Source: Lamellibrachia satsuma (lineage: Eukaryota > Annelida > Polychaeta > Sabellida > Siboglinidae). From it: a stretch of DNA of 64,000 nucleotides. Made by a program: the position numbers and the translations under genes. The stretch spans positions 2,893,501 to 2,957,500 of the forward strand of contig BSQZ01000052.1 of the NCBI GenBank assembly GCA_033239005.1. Direction: 5' to 3'. Each line of letters begins with the position of its first letter. Position 1 is the stretch's first letter. The notes under the pieces were generated by a model. It did no database searches and was not told where the DNA came from. It saw nothing but the letters and a program-made list of their open reading frames with translations. This document shows, piece by piece, positions 1 to 13,800 of this stretch.

Positions 1-753
1 CAACATTAAGTTTTTATCGGTGAACTGGTGCGTTTTCCATGTCAAGTTACGTCATGACTGATGATGGCAAGTTAGTGGCACAAGTGTGTTGGTCGATATC
101 TTGTCATATAGAGTAGGCCCTATCACCTGTTTTATCAGCCAATATAAAGACCATCGGGTGCTTTTGACACTGGCTCACGGGTGAACATTGTTTAAAAAAT
201 GGCTGAAAATTTCCAGTGACTCCCCGGACCACCACATGAGTGGTTTGGTGGTCCGATGGCATTTTTGGTAGACTCAGGCCACCGGACCACCGTTAATTTT
301 GAACCCTGATATTTATATATTTTTTATTGTCTGTTGTACTTTCTTTTTACATTTTTATTCTTTTCATATGTAATTTTAAAATACTTGTTTATGTATTTAT
401 GTACACACCCATGAATGGGTCCCTGGATTTGATGGTATTTAAGTAAAGTTATTATTATTATTATATGTATAATATGTACAGCCAGTTATTTCTCTATATT
501 AATATTTTCAAGTATTTTGGTCAGTTGAAATTACCTTTTTCTTTATTACTTTTTGGCATCTTGCAGCTGTCTTCGATAGACTGACTACAGCTAGACGGCA
601 GCAAGGTAGTCAATAGAATTGTCTGTGGAATATGAGAAAAATGTGTATTGCAACCACCTGTCTTATGAATCTCTTCACAATTAATTCTGTCTTTGTTTAA
701 TTGAAAAAGAAAACAGACTACCGGTAGTTATTTCATTGTATGGTGTGTTTCAG
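1..753 (+). other. Intron/upstream part of NECAP gene; no exon recognised
   Basis: No NECAP N-terminal exon could be found here, so the 5' exons should lie left of the window. The stretch holds a small perfect hairpin (225-234 with 246-255, 10-bp arms with sequence CGGACCACCA). At about 340-465 there is an AT-rich segment ending in an ATT-repeat tail (448-462), like the 3' tails of the LINE copies seen elsewhere in the window. Confidence 0.4.
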
Positions 754-1251
754 GCCGCAGTGCTTTCATTGGCATTGGGTTCTCAGACAGGGGTGACTCC
801 TTCGACTTACTGGTCACTATGCAAGATCATTTCAGGTATGAACATGTTGTCACCAGTCTGTTAGTATTCCATGGCTTGACTTCCATATTGTAACTGGCAC
901 TTTGATCCTCGTAGCACACTGTTGGTTTCTGTCTGGAACATGTGGGTCACATGCACTTATAACATCATATTGTAATAAATCATTTTACATTCCCTGACTG
1001 GAAAATCTTTAGGAATTTACTTGAGATTGAATAATGAATGCAATGCTGTTGTCATTACAGTAACACAGTTCACCATTAGGCCCATTACCTGTTTATGATA
1101 AAAATAGTTTACATGTATTTCACCAACCCGGACCAGCATATTTCTTGTAGGAATATGACAGCCAATATACAGCAAAAAAATACTGTGATCTTTTATGTAC
1201 AAGATTGTGTTGTCTGAGCGTCTATAGTGTGTTTGTGTGCGTGCATGTGTA

Positions 1252-1313
<62 letters not shown>

Positions 1314-3507
1314 ATATATATATACTGTTGTACAAAAAGCATGTTTTTAACATGTTCCCTGCACCCTATAAAGGGGCCTGCAGCGTGAGGAGATCCAGAA
1401 GAAGGAAGAGGAACAATACGCCGACACCCCTAAGCTTGACCTCAGTTTGAAGGAAGGACAGACGATGAAGCTCAATATTGCGGTGTGTATAGATCACATA
1501 TAATATAAAGCATAATGACAGTGTGTGTCATGACTGCCGCCCCATTGTCAACCCCCCAGTTATGCAGTTTTTGTCACACTTCTCCAACTGTCTACCCACA
1601 TACACTTTTACACATTGCATTTTCATTGATAACTTTCAGTCCTGAAAAGCTTCTTTGACTCAACGAGTGTTCACCGTGTGATAGTTGCAGGGGACATCCA
1701 TAATCCTTGTCACTGTCAGTGTGTCAGACACATGTTTCTGTCACATACATGTTGCCATCATGTACATGTCACATGTTACTTGAGGAAACAGACACTAACT
1801 GTATCACCAGAGAAGTGGACCTTTAGTTGTTGTCACCAGTTACTATAACCACCATTTGTTATTCTCACTGGCTGTTTGTATTTCTGACAGCACTCATCAG
1901 AACAAGATTTATTTATGTATAATTGCATATTCATACATAATTGGCATACATTGTCTTTATATTATTCTCATTACAGTACTGTTAAAGGGTTTTATTTTGC
2001 TTTGTTATAATTGTCCTTTTTTGTAAAAAAAAATTAATATACTAGTTGATTTCTTTCACGTGTTAACCTTTCAGTGTATCAGCTATGTAGGTTCTACTGC
2101 AGTTCTACTGTTGTAGACAAAGTCGCTACAGTCAAAACCAAGGCCGAAGCATACACAAGGGGGCGTGGGTGGATTGCTACCTCCACCCCCTCGTCTGCAG
2201 CCACCTGCTGAGGTCGCTGCCCCCGTGGCTACGACACAACAGACCATACTGACTACGAACATTTCGCAACAGAGCAATGTTAACCCACTGTTGGACTTTG
2301 ACAATTCATTCTCTGGTACTAATTCTGCCAAGCCATCAACAACAGACGCTAGCTGGGGAGTGGATGGCAACGATCCTTGGGGAGATTTCACCAGTGCAAC
2401 GTAAGCACTGCAAAAATTATACTTACATTGTGTCATTATCATTGTATGTCAGAACCTCCAAGTTTGGTAGATAGCACACTTAGTGTGTGTTAGAACTTAG
2501 GAACTGGTGGGCTGTAATGTCTTATACATATAAGGAGTTGTGTACAGTGTAATTTTAGCTAATTTCAAAGTTGCATTGGCAGGATGTTGTATGTATTAAT
2601 GGTATGTCATAACTTCACCAGCCTTAAATACCATCCACACTAAGATTTAACAAGATTGCCATCCCAAACAAGTTCCAGATGGCAAGATTGGCTTATCGAG
2701 AGTCCAACAATTTTTTAATCTATGTGTAGCCCGCCCTTATCAAATATCTGTCAATTCTATTTTTACACATATTCACACTTCTAGCATTAACACAATCATT
2801 TGGCTGTTTGTTCCATTCATTTATCACTCTCTGTGAGAAAGAGTACGTTCTCATGTCCAACCTACACTGCTTTGTGTCCTCTATTTCTACTGACTTCTTT
2901 AAGTTTGAAGAACATATTCCTATCAACATCCTCATAACCGTTCACTATTTTAAACACTTCTATTTGGTCTCCTCTTAGTCTCCTGGTCTCTAGTGTTGTC
3001 AAACCACATTGTAATAAGCGACTTTCGTAACTAAAGTCTCTCAATTCTGGAATCATTTTAGTTGCTCTTCGTTGTATTCTTTCTAGCTTGTCTATGTCCT
3101 TTTTACGATACGGCCTCCATGCTTGAATACAATATTCCAAATGTGGTCTAACTATTGCTTTGTACAGGGTTACAATTAGGTGTCTCTCATACATGATAGT
3201 TCTCCTAATTAGCCCTAGAATTTGATTTCCTTTTGAAGCAGCAATATCACATTGCTCTGAAACTTTCATGTCAGCACTAAATGTTACACCTAAGTCCTTT
3301 TCTTGTGTGGTTCTACCTAGTACAGCATCCCCCATTTTATATTCTTCATCCATGTTTTCATGTCCTATGTGTATACATTTACACTTCCCAAAATTGAATA
3401 ATAATCCTGTAAACTTTGTTTATCTGTATCATTTGTAACCTTTCAGAATACTTTTGTGTCATCTGCAAATTTGAGTACTTTGCTAGATATATGTCATCTT
3501 CTAAATC

Positions 3508-3606
<99 letters not shown>

Positions 3607-5356
3607 GAACAGTATAGGGCCTAATACTAATCCCTGTGGTACCCTACTCAAAACCGATTTCCAGTTTGAAATCTCACCATTTACTGTTACTCTCTGTCTT
3701 CTGTCTGTAAGCCACTTTTATATCCAGTTGATTACATCATTACCTATACCATGGACTTTTAGTTGAAGTATCAATCTTTGGTGTGGCACTTTATCGAAAC
3801 ATTTCTGAAAATCTAAGGAGACAACATCTACTGGTGACCCGTCATCTACCTACTTTGTAATTTCTTCAAAAAAACATAAGAGATTGGTTAGACATGACCT
3901 TGCTTTTAGGAAACCATGTTGAGATGTATTTATTAAATTATGTTTTACAAGGAATTCCACCATGTGGTCTCTAATTAATGTTTCGAGTAATTTACATACA
4001 ACTGATGTTAAACTCACTGGTCTGTAATTTTCTGGCTTGTTCCTCGATCCCTTCTTAAATAGTGGCGTAATGTTTGCTTCTTTCCATTCTGAAGGAACTA
4101 TTCCTTCTAGTGACAAGTTAAACAATTTTGCAAGTGGTATACTAATTTGCTCAACAATTTCCTTAAGCAGTTTTGGTGGTATCCCATCAACTCAAGGTTA
4201 TTTATTATCTTTCATCTTCTTAATTTTGTTTGCTATCATTACAGGCGTTACAAATAACTGCCCTAAATGTTCTGATTTATTACCCTCAAATTTATTAAAT
4301 GTAAAAACTGAGCTGAAATACTCAGTCGTGACCTCTGCCATTTGAAACCTGTCTGAAATTATGTTTCCCCTGTTGTTTTCCAGTGGTCCGACCTTATCTC
4401 AAACTTTCTGTTTACTCCTTACATAAGCATAGAAATTCTTGCTGTCATTTTTTATATTACCTGCCAATTTGTTTTCAAAAGTTCTTTTAGATTTTCTAAT
4501 TTCAGTTGAAGCTAGGTTAAGTGCCTCTGTGTAATTTGCATTGTCTTCATCCTTTCTGGTACGCCTATAAACCCTCCACATAATTTGCTTGTTTTTTAAA
4601 GGGAACACATTTATCGATGATACTCTCAATTTCATATTTTAGAATATTCCAACATTCAATTGCGGTCTTATTCATCAGCATGTTATTCCAATCTAGCTTT
4701 GCTAAGTATTTTCTCATATCTTTATAGCTACCTTTGTGGAAGTTTCTCCTATACGTTTTTTAATTTTTACTTTCTGATTTTACATTGATGTCAAAATGTA
4801 TTTGATTGTGGTCACTTTTACCCAATGGTTCATGTATTTTTACATTGTGCACTAATTCTTTTTGTGATGATAAAACTATATCTAATACATTTTCTCCCCT
4901 GGTTGGTTCTAGCACGTGCTGAGTAAGGAAGCTATCCTGAATTAAAAATAGAAATTGTTGGTCCTCACCCCCTGTACTCTCAAGAACTTTGATAAATTCT
5001 TCTATTTTCCCAGAACAATAAAAGATTGGAACTCACTACCGGACACAATAACCAACAGCACAGAACCCCAACCATTTAAGCAAGCTCTGACCCACTCAGT
5101 TCCAAGCAGCAATCACTCCTTGGGCACACAACCCTGACAGGTTGACTCCTTAGGAGTGCTGGCCAGTATTCTACACAAGACTTGTGAATTGAGTGTACAG
5201 TAATGTTAGCAGCCTATTGACAGTGCACCTGTAAGTACTAGTCATTAAGACACAGCTTCATAGTTGTCACTGAATGTGTCTTCTGACATGTGTTACAGAC
5301 CTGGAGTTGGGAATGGATCGACAGCTGGAGCAGACAGTTGGATCAACTTCAACTAA
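754..5356 (+). CDS. NECAP: NECAP endocytic adaptor, 3' portion (4 exons; 5' exons outside window)
   Basis: NECAP proteins act in clathrin-mediated endocytosis, binding the AP-2 alpha-ear and regulating AP-2. Exons by splice sites and phase: 754-835, about 1374-1482, about 2117-2400 and 5299-5356 (stop TAA 5354-5356). Exon 754-835 encodes the PHear-domain stretch [20 protein letters not shown] ending QDHFR. The next exon gives a charged helix and [17 protein letters not shown]. The third gives SKPRP, a proline run LLPPPP, a low-complexity tail and DPWGDF. The last ends SWINFN. WGDF and WINF are WxxF motifs; NECAPs typically carry a C-terminal WxxF for the AP-2 ear. Phases are consistent (2, 0, 2). 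The start of exon 2 is uncertain: the acceptor at 1373 keeps the phase but gives GLQREEI where relatives have WVKQ; another AG at 1383 would break the phase. The exon 3 start could also be 2132. The last intron holds LINE debris. Family assignment is secure; NECAP1 versus NECAP2 is not meaningful here. Confidence 0.9.
1253..1324. repeat. (AT)n/(TG)n microsatellite
   Basis: Near-uninterrupted TA dinucleotides from 1253 to about 1300, then TG and TA again. It lies in the NECAP intron just upstream of the exon that starts near 1374. Confidence 0.95.
2640..4960 (-). mobile_element. LINE (non-LTR retrotransposon) remnant, decayed reverse transcriptase
   Basis: Minus-strand reading frames give fragments of a LINE ORF2. 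Around 4400-4635 is the pre-RT region ([20 protein letters not shown]). Around 3850-4125 is the RT start ([24 protein letters not shown]). At about 3640 is the [14 protein letters not shown] motif. Around 2862-3353 is the thumb/C-terminal region ([37 protein letters not shown]). The frame is broken by stops and frameshifts, and an (AT)n run at 3511-3603 sits where the YADD catalytic box would follow. The 3' end is near 2640; a similar 3' end recurs at 16905-17045 and 27163-27225. It looks like the CR1/L2/Jockey type; the exact clade is not determined. Confidence 0.88.
3511..3603. repeat. (AT)n microsatellite inside the LINE
   Basis: About 93 bp of pure TA dinucleotide repeat embedded in the decayed reverse transcriptase. 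It reads open as alternating Ile-Tyr on both strands, which is not coding evidence. Confidence 0.95.
4960..5160 (+). mobile_element. 3' fragment of a second LINE, opposite orientation
   Basis: The plus strand encodes [18 protein letters not shown] followed by a short tail. This matches the usual C-terminus of LINE ORF2 proteins (F-P-R-T-I-x-D-W-N-x-L-P). It abuts the 5' limit of the minus-strand LINE at about 4960, so one element has interrupted or truncated the other. It lies about 140 bp upstream of the last NECAP exon. Confidence 0.7.
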
Positions 5357-7805
5357 TCAATCTGTGCAAGCATTTGGCTTTGTCAACAGCTAGGAACTAT
5401 ATAAAGTTGGCGTATGAATTCAGTGATAAACACGTAGTATGATGGAAGTCTGAAGGAAAGGACATCCAGTGAGTGAAAACTGTAGTGTAATATACTTTTC
5501 AGATCTCGGTAATCGTAAGTTTTATGATCACCTAGAAGTCGCAGGTACGATGGCAGTATGTATGTACTGCTGCTGATTAGAACACATTTGTGATATAATA
5601 GACACACCTGTCGGATACTTCAGTTGGGCACATAGATAATGGGCACACTTCCAATATTGATAAATGGTGATTGGTGTAAATAAGTTTAATCGTTTGTACA
5701 TATCCTTGCTGTTTGGAGATTTGTATTGTGATCATGACATTGAAGTTATGTGGTGTCTGTTATAATTGCTGAATGTGACGATGAGCAGCAGTGAATGGAG
5801 CAGACCAGCAGGAGTAAAAACTAAACAGAGAAACCAACTGGAATACCAGTTTTCAGGATCGAACTGTCGTAAATTTCATTTCGATGATTGTAGTAGATAT
5901 AAAGCTACATTGTGTGATTTAATTAAAATGAGATCTTGAGGTTTGTTTGAGAACATTTTATTGCATTTTGAAGTTTCACTACTGTTGTTTGCTGATACCA
6001 TTTGCTCGTCCGTCCAGTTTTCTGCGTCAATTTGTGTGACACGTCCTATTACAATTTAATGTTGGGTGCGCTATAATGTGTATAATTCAACACAATGTGG
6101 CCACTGGCTACTGTCACTTGGTCTATGCAGCTTGTGCTTGTTTGGTGGTTGTAGCTTGCTTTGTTGTAGCTGTTGGAAGATAAAACTCAGCTAGCATTTA
6201 ATTTTAGCCACATATCTGAAAAGCAGAAATTACATTTCTGAGATGCAGAAATGAGACTGAGAGTCTAAACTGTCATTGTTATGTGCCCATGTGTGTTTCT
6301 ACATATCCTGTGTAATCATTATGTGAACAAAATGTCATTCAACCTTGTGTGCACATAATAGGTAGTGGTTTGCACTGAATCTGCACGGACAAAGGTTGAT
6401 CGATATGTAAATAACCATGGAGTATTAGACAAGCCAGTAAAACTTGTAATATTGTCTAAAATAATTACGTTCAGAATTAATAATGATTTTAATAATTGTT
6501 AAACCTAGGTTTGTCTACAGAATTGATCTGACGTTATAGAATAATACAGACAAGTAAATATTTACAGGTAGATTTGGGAACAAAACAAATGGTTGTTATG
6601 GATAAATTTGTCCCCAGTATGAAATTTTTCAGCTGTTATTGAGTGATAGTGATCTGTGGGTGTAGAAAAAAGATCTTTGCTCATTTTAGAAGAAAAAATA
6701 TTATCTTGCAAATATCATTTTCAGGAATATACATTTAGACTGTCGTTGCCTTGTTCATCAATACAGAGAATGTTTGATGCTGAATACTGGGAATTGTGCA
6801 TCTCAGGTGCATCTCTGTCAAGAAACCATCTACATTGGCTGTATTGGTTTCAGGAATGTAGACATTGTGAAATAAATGATGTTTCTTGTGTCAGAACAAA
6901 GTGAACGTCTTTGTTAGTGTTATAAGATGACTCATGTTCATCCATAAAAGCACTGTTTTCTGTTCTGAACTTGCTAATGTATACCAACACATCTACTATT
7001 TCATCCAAATTGAAGAATTTAATTTACCTCTGTGAAATTCTTGAAAACAGTAGTATGATCAATTATAAAAGTTAGTAAAAAAAAAACACAAGGATGACAA
7101 AGTTGCAGTGTTTGAGGGTGAATTCCATACTTCATCCTCTATCTGATATGTTCATTCAGTCATGGGCATGACTTCCATAGAAAGTATTCAGCCATGCCAC
7201 AATCAATGCATACAACCTCATTACATGCTCCCTTCACTGTTAGCCGCCAGCAACTGGTGAAAATGGGCAATGAAGATAGCATGGGTTAATGCTAAACATT
7301 CAAAAACGACATGCCATCTGGGGTGCCGCATCATCCAAGGGTTACATAAATTGCAGTGTTTTACATTTGGCAAGGCCAGTTTATATAATGTTGCTATGTA
7401 TTGAGGGGGCTCATTATCAACATTAATTAGCATTATCTCTTTTGTTTTAGAGAAAAGTTGTATTATTGAGTTTCTTGTTTTCTGAACAGATTTCTTGTTT
7501 ACGACAATCCAGATCAAGACCTTGATTAGTACTCCTACATTCAGTCAACATTTTCAGTCACAACCCAAAATTTTTTTTCTACTACCTCGCTACAAATTCA
7601 AATCCACAATGCCTACATCCTAACAGAATTCAACCATAATTTTATTTTGATTTATATGAATTACATATGACATTGTTAATATAAGACAACCTGCGGTGGG
7701 GAAAAAAGGGAAAGACGCGCCTGGGAGGGGAATAATAATGCGGAATAACGGGTAGAGACATATCGCGTTAAACCTCAAGTAAAAGAAGAAAACAAACAGA
7801 ACAAA
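5357..7805. other. NECAP 3' flank and intergenic region before the CoA-transferase gene
   Basis: The NECAP 3' UTR should begin here; no single polyadenylation signal stands out. I see no further homologous reading frame, tandem array or transposon boundary in these 2.4 kb. The last about 130 bp before 7806 are more GC- and CpG-rich than the surroundings (about 7690-7770), consistent with a promoter, but no TATA box is evident. Confidence 0.4.
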
Positions 7806-10800
7806 ATGGCTTCGACCTTGACTCGTTTGGGGGCTGGTGTCTTATCAAAATTCGGAAGATATTTAGCACCATCTACAAAATTGCAGCGCCGGCCCTACTA
7901 CTTATATTCGCCAGAACCCTTTCACCCTATCCCAGACAAACAGCCACAATGCATGACAGCCGAAGAAGCGGTTACTGTTGTCACTTCAGGTAACTCGATG
8001 CAATCCGTCAAGACTCGAGAGCAAGATTGTTTATAACTTAATTTTAGTTTGAGTCATTATCTGATTATGTAAGTATTTTATTTCAAATCGTCGGCGTGGC
8101 CGCATAATTGTGTATGTTATTTACATGTTGGTAATAAAATTGGTGGTTGTCATGTTAGCATAAACAGTACCGAAAAGAGACGGTCGGTGAAACGAAATTT
8201 TCAGGCAGAACCATAGCCTAGGCTAGGGCTAGGCATAGCCGAGGCAGAGGCGGAGGATCTCCAGCACTCCAGGCCTCATCCAGACCCAGGGTCTAGCTTG
8301 CAAGATACTGCATCTGATCCTGCTACCAACTGTTTCTCTCATTAAGTTGCACTTCACCGGGCACACAATCGTCTTTTCTATTTCTTCCACCAGATAGAGA
8401 GAGAGATAGATGCATTTATTTTGACAAAAAAACGTACAATAATGACGTTGAATACAAATCAGGAAATTAAAGTTGACAGTGGAAAAACAGAATAAGTAAA
8501 TTAAACAAATATGTTGGTCAGGGAGACCACCACTAAGATCAGTCTGGTCACTATCGTGAGGCTTCCAATTTGCATATTGACTGGTGTTAACACAGCTCTC
8601 AGTAATGCAGTGCAAGATGTCGTGAGAGTAGAATTTGGTTTTTTATTTTATTTATAAAAAAAGTAAATTTATATGCATGGTAACAACAGAAGTTCATACG
8701 TATACATAAAAACATATAAATCTATATGCATATTTACAACAGCAATTAAAAACGTCTAAATACACCTAAAAAACTAAAAAATGAGTACCGGTAGACATTG
8801 AGATTAAGAGTTACAAACGTAACAGTTTGCAATATTACAGACTGCACTGTATTTTGACAGCATATATTGTTTAGTATAACTGCTAAAACCATGAAACGAA
8901 TTAGTTTGAACTTTGTCAGTGACCAGGATAAGGGTGTTATTTAATATATGAGCTATGCAAAACCTTAGTAACTTCCGAGCAAGTTCTGAATGTGCTCTTT
9001 CCATGTGGATGTCTTGTAAGATGTGCATGCACGTCTGCATTTTCTTTTAAACCTAGATTCAAGAACAACTCAAGGAGATTTTTTGTTGTAGCAGCCTACC
9101 GATGGTAGAATTTTAGCAGTTGCAAATGCAGAATATCCTCTAACTTTAGAATTTCAAGACTTGAACAGTAAGTGGTTCCATATGCATGTTATATCTACTA
9201 TTTGTCACTATTCCGATTGCTTTCTTCTGTAATTTTGAACTCCTTTCATGTTTTGTTCCCCAAGAAATTATGCAGTAATTTATGTGAGGGAGTATCAGTG
9301 AGTTGTATTATATAAGGTTAGTAAAACATATTGCTGTACAAAATGTTTAAGTTTCCTTATTTCGCCAATTACCCATGATATTTTACCTGCTATTCTGTCG
9401 GTAAGATCTTTCCAGTTTAGATGTTTATCTGTTGTTAAGCTTAGAAAGTCAAAGTTATTGACACACTCAATATGTCTGTCGTTTATGTTGAGAAGAAGTG
9501 TCAGTATCTTTTTCAATGGTTGGTGGAAATCCATATATTAAGATTTTGTGACATGTAATAAAAGTTTGTTAGCTTTCAACCATTCACTCATCTTTACCAG
9601 TTCAATATTCATATCATTCATATTTGTTTCTTGAGTTTTTTGGCGAATCAAAAGGGCAAAGCAAGGTTGAATTAGTTGAGTTTTCAATATCGTTCATATA
9701 GATTAAAAACAGGAGAGGTCCCAATATGGACCCAGTGGCTATAGATATCAACTTAGATTCAGTGTTATTTATTTCCATGTATTTTTTTCTGTTTGTTAGG
9801 TAACTTTGAAAGAGATTATTTGCAGGTCCGGTAATTCGATAAGAAAGCAGTTATTCTAGTAGGATTTTGTGATCAATTATATCAAATGCTTTAGACAAAC
9901 TAGGAATATGGTAATTGAAATTTTTCCTTTATCAGTTTTATATAATATTATATATATATATGTAAGTTTATCTACAAGTTCAGGTGCGGCAAATTTGGTT
10001 GAGTGTCCTTTTCTGAAGCTGTATTGACTTTTATAAAATAGTTTATTTTATGGAATTATTCATAAAGTTGATCAAAAATGATCTTTCCAATGATTTTACT
10101 AGAGAGTGTTGTTAGAAGAGAAATTGGTGTATTGTTAGTAAGAAGAGTATTTTCCTCCATTTTTAATAGTGGAATTATTTTAACGATTTTTAATCTATCA
10201 GGAAATATTCCTGTAGAAAGAGTTTGGTTTACTATTATCGTTAGCGGTTCAATCAGCATGTCCTTCATGCATTTCAGAAGAACCGTAGAAATGCCGTCAA
10301 TGTCATAACTCGGTTTAGCCTGAAGACAATCAGTTTCATTTGCAATGTCTTATCGCTTTATGTGTTGAAATTGAAACTAAGCCATTATTCGAAGTTAAGA
10401 AATCTGAATGATTTATTGGCTGGGTGCTTGATTTGGTTGACAAGTTTGGGACCAATAGTCGTGAAGTAATCATTAAATGTATTAGCAATCATAATTTGAT
10501 CAGATACTTGATTATCATCAATTGTAAAATACAGATACGTTCTAATTTTTGTGTGATTTATTTATGATAGCTTTTAACATAGACCAAATCTTTTTAGGGT
10601 TTGCTTTGCATGTATTGAAGCATGTTTCAAAATAAGTTTGTTTAGCTTGTCTGATAAGCTTTTTTAGTATGGTGTTATAGTTATGCAATTTATACGTGCG
10701 CTTCCTAATCGGGAAGAGATAGCCGCATTTTTGTGTGTAACTTATCCCGGTATTTAATGGATCGCATAATTCCGTGTGTGATCGATCCATTTAGACTTCT

Positions 10801-13800
10801 TGTGTTTATATTTTTGGAATTTTTTCCAATGTACAGGAAGACGTTTATTCTTATTAAGTTTTTAAAAATATATTACATAAGATATCAACGTTATCACTTG
10901 GGTTTGCGATTGGTTTTTATTACGTTTGCTTGGGAGATTTTGCATTCTTAAATCGCTTAGAAAATTGTCATAAGCACCTGGTGCAGGTTTGGTAGTTTTA
11001 ATGTATTTTTGCATAGGCTTATCATAAGAAACTGAACTTAGACTGATAATGTAAGGCTGATGATCCAAGAACTTCTTCAGCAGGATACCAGAAGCAGAAT
11101 TCAATATTGCAGCAGAGAGTTTGTAGAAGAAATTATCAATTAAAGTGCCATTTAAATTTGAAAATCTTGTTGGTAGCGTGATTCGTGGATATATACTAAG
11201 AGTTTATAAAGTGTCAAAGAACTCTGCAGAAAATTTCCTTTTCATTAAATTTCAACAGGTTGATATTAAAGTCGCCAGTGATTATTAATTCACTATTTGA
11301 ATTTACTAACTCTGTTAAGGATGTAGCAAATTCCTATATATTCATGTTGTTGTCTGTGGGTGGTCTATATACATTACATAACACTATATACTTTGATACT
11401 AGCAGTCCGCTCATTTCAATAAATTGGCATTCATATGTTTCTGACATACAAACTTGTTTTACTTGGTAGTTGTATTTTTCAGTAAGGTAAATAATTAGGC
11501 CACCTTTGTTGCTGCAAGTCTTGCCCAGAGGAATACAGTGGTAATTGTCTAGCTTAAAAAGTGATGTATTACACATTTTGCTAAGCTGAAATTCTTGGAT
11601 GCAAATTGCACTAAATTGAAAACCATTTATATTTAGTTCATTTATAAAACCTTCAAGCTCGTCACATTTGGCATTTATATTTGCAACGTTGGTGCTAAGA
11701 ATAGTGAAACAGTTTTTTTTTACAAAGAAGGAAATTGTTCAGTGTGTCATTGTCAATGTATGAAGAGTGCTTAATTACGTCTAATAGGCCATCCTCATTA
11801 GTCTCGTCGAGCTTTAACACATTACGTAAACAATTCCTTTCCATTCCTCCATAGTTTGACAGAATACACTCGTCTAATGACATGATGACAAGCGTGTCTT
11901 GCACACAGGCAAAAGTTGGATGCAGAAAGACTTTCCTAGAACTTGGACTTGGTAGAAGCTTAGATTAGACTCATTTAGTTTCCCCAAGAGTGTCTGTGTG
12001 CAAAGGCATTTCTTAAACTGGGAGCTAGGGAAGTTTGTCTGCCAGCAACTGAATGCTCACTAACAACATACCAGCCATATGTTTTTAAACCACACATTTT
12101 TAGGGGGGAGTGTAGCAATTAATTGCAAGTATTCTCTGTATCATCCCTGTATGTTACTTGACATCAGCCTTGGTATATTGACCTAATGAAACATGGATTT
12201 GTACTTTGTCCCTGTTGCTGTCTTAACCATTTATTACAACAGTCCAGAACACTGGCCTACATCCGGGCATTTGGTCTTACCTTCAGATGGCTGTGGATAG
12301 GTTGTGGTCATGGCTCGTCAGACGGGTAATGCCAGGCATTTCCTTGAATGTCTCTTTTATGTTGGGCCTGGTTCCCGGAATCAAGGAGTGTTTGCAATCA
12401 GACTTTCTCACAACATCTCATCAGCTGTGTCGCATTTATAAGCACATTCACTGACTCTGGGATTCCATGTGAATCTATCAAATATGAACTTTGGCTGGAT
12501 AAATATATTATTAAAAAACATTTCTGTTAAAGCAACTGTATATCTATTAACAGCAGGGCATGTTCTGATGGTTTGTTCCTGTATGTTGTTGCCTCAAAGG
12601 GATGCGGATATATGTCCACGGCTGTGCTGCTACTCCAATGGTGCTGCTCGATGCACTGGGCAAGTATGGCAAGGCAGCAAACCTTCATGGTGTAGAGTTA
12701 ATTCACATACACACAGAGGGGCCTGGTGTTCTAGCTCAACCAGAATATGAAGGTGGGTTTATACAGTGTCTTTCAACATCTCTCTAAATACTGAATAATC
12801 ACATAATTTAAATTGGACATATCCACCACAATCCCAAAGTATGCAAAGGTCAAAGGTGAAGAGCCAGTGAAATTTCAGTAATTTTTTTAATATCACATTG
12901 CAATAAATCAAGGCTGGTTAAATGCAATCTTGGTTCAGAATCTGTAATTAGATGAGACTGAACGCCTCTTACAGACTAGCACTGATATGTCTTGCAACAG
13001 CAAACTTTTTGTTCATCATGTTATTGCTGTCACTTTCAGGCATATTTCGCAGTAATTCCCTCTTCATTGGCGCCAACTGCCGAGAAGCTGTGAATTCTGG
13101 AAGAGCTGACTTTACGCCAATATTCCTGAGTGAAATCCCTAACCTGTTCCGTCGCAAGATCTGGCAGCTGGACATAGCAATGATCCAAGTGAGCCCACCG
13201 GACAACCACGGCTTCTGCACGCTAGGACCCAGTGTCGACTGTACTCGGGCTGCTGTTCAGAATGCCAAGTACATCATTGGTAAGTATCTGCCGCACAATA
13301 CTGTTGAGTGTTGGTGTTAACCCACTGACATTTCCTACACTGTCTACCTCATGATATGTCTCCACCTGTTATATATTTACAAATTGTATTACATCGCTGG
13401 TGGAGGTGCTAGGGTATGTAGAGGCTGTGGTAAATGTTGCATTTTTATTGCCTCAAATGATTAGAAAAATACCTTAATTTCAAGCTACTAGGAATACATT
13501 TGCAGCATGCACGCACACAGCGTGCGTGGTTGAGTGTGTGCGCGTGCATATGTGTGCACACGCACACAACGTGCATGCACGCGAGCGCGCGCGCACACAC
13601 ACGCACACACGTGCACACAGAAAGGGCTCATTTAACTGGCAACTATTCCATGATAGCCTACATGTTATGCTTATTTGTTGAAATGAAGTTTTAATCAACA
13701 ATGATATACCTTTAGAACCTACAATCCTTTGTGCTTGCAAGTTAATAAAGAAATCAACATCAGTGACTTTCATTTGGGTCAGCCACATTCAGCTGTCAAA

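Noticed and set aside
3416..3766. Ile-Tyr repeat proteins on both strands
   Set aside because: Translation of an (AT)n microsatellite; the same holds at 16158-16508, 51271-51666 and 60669-60980.
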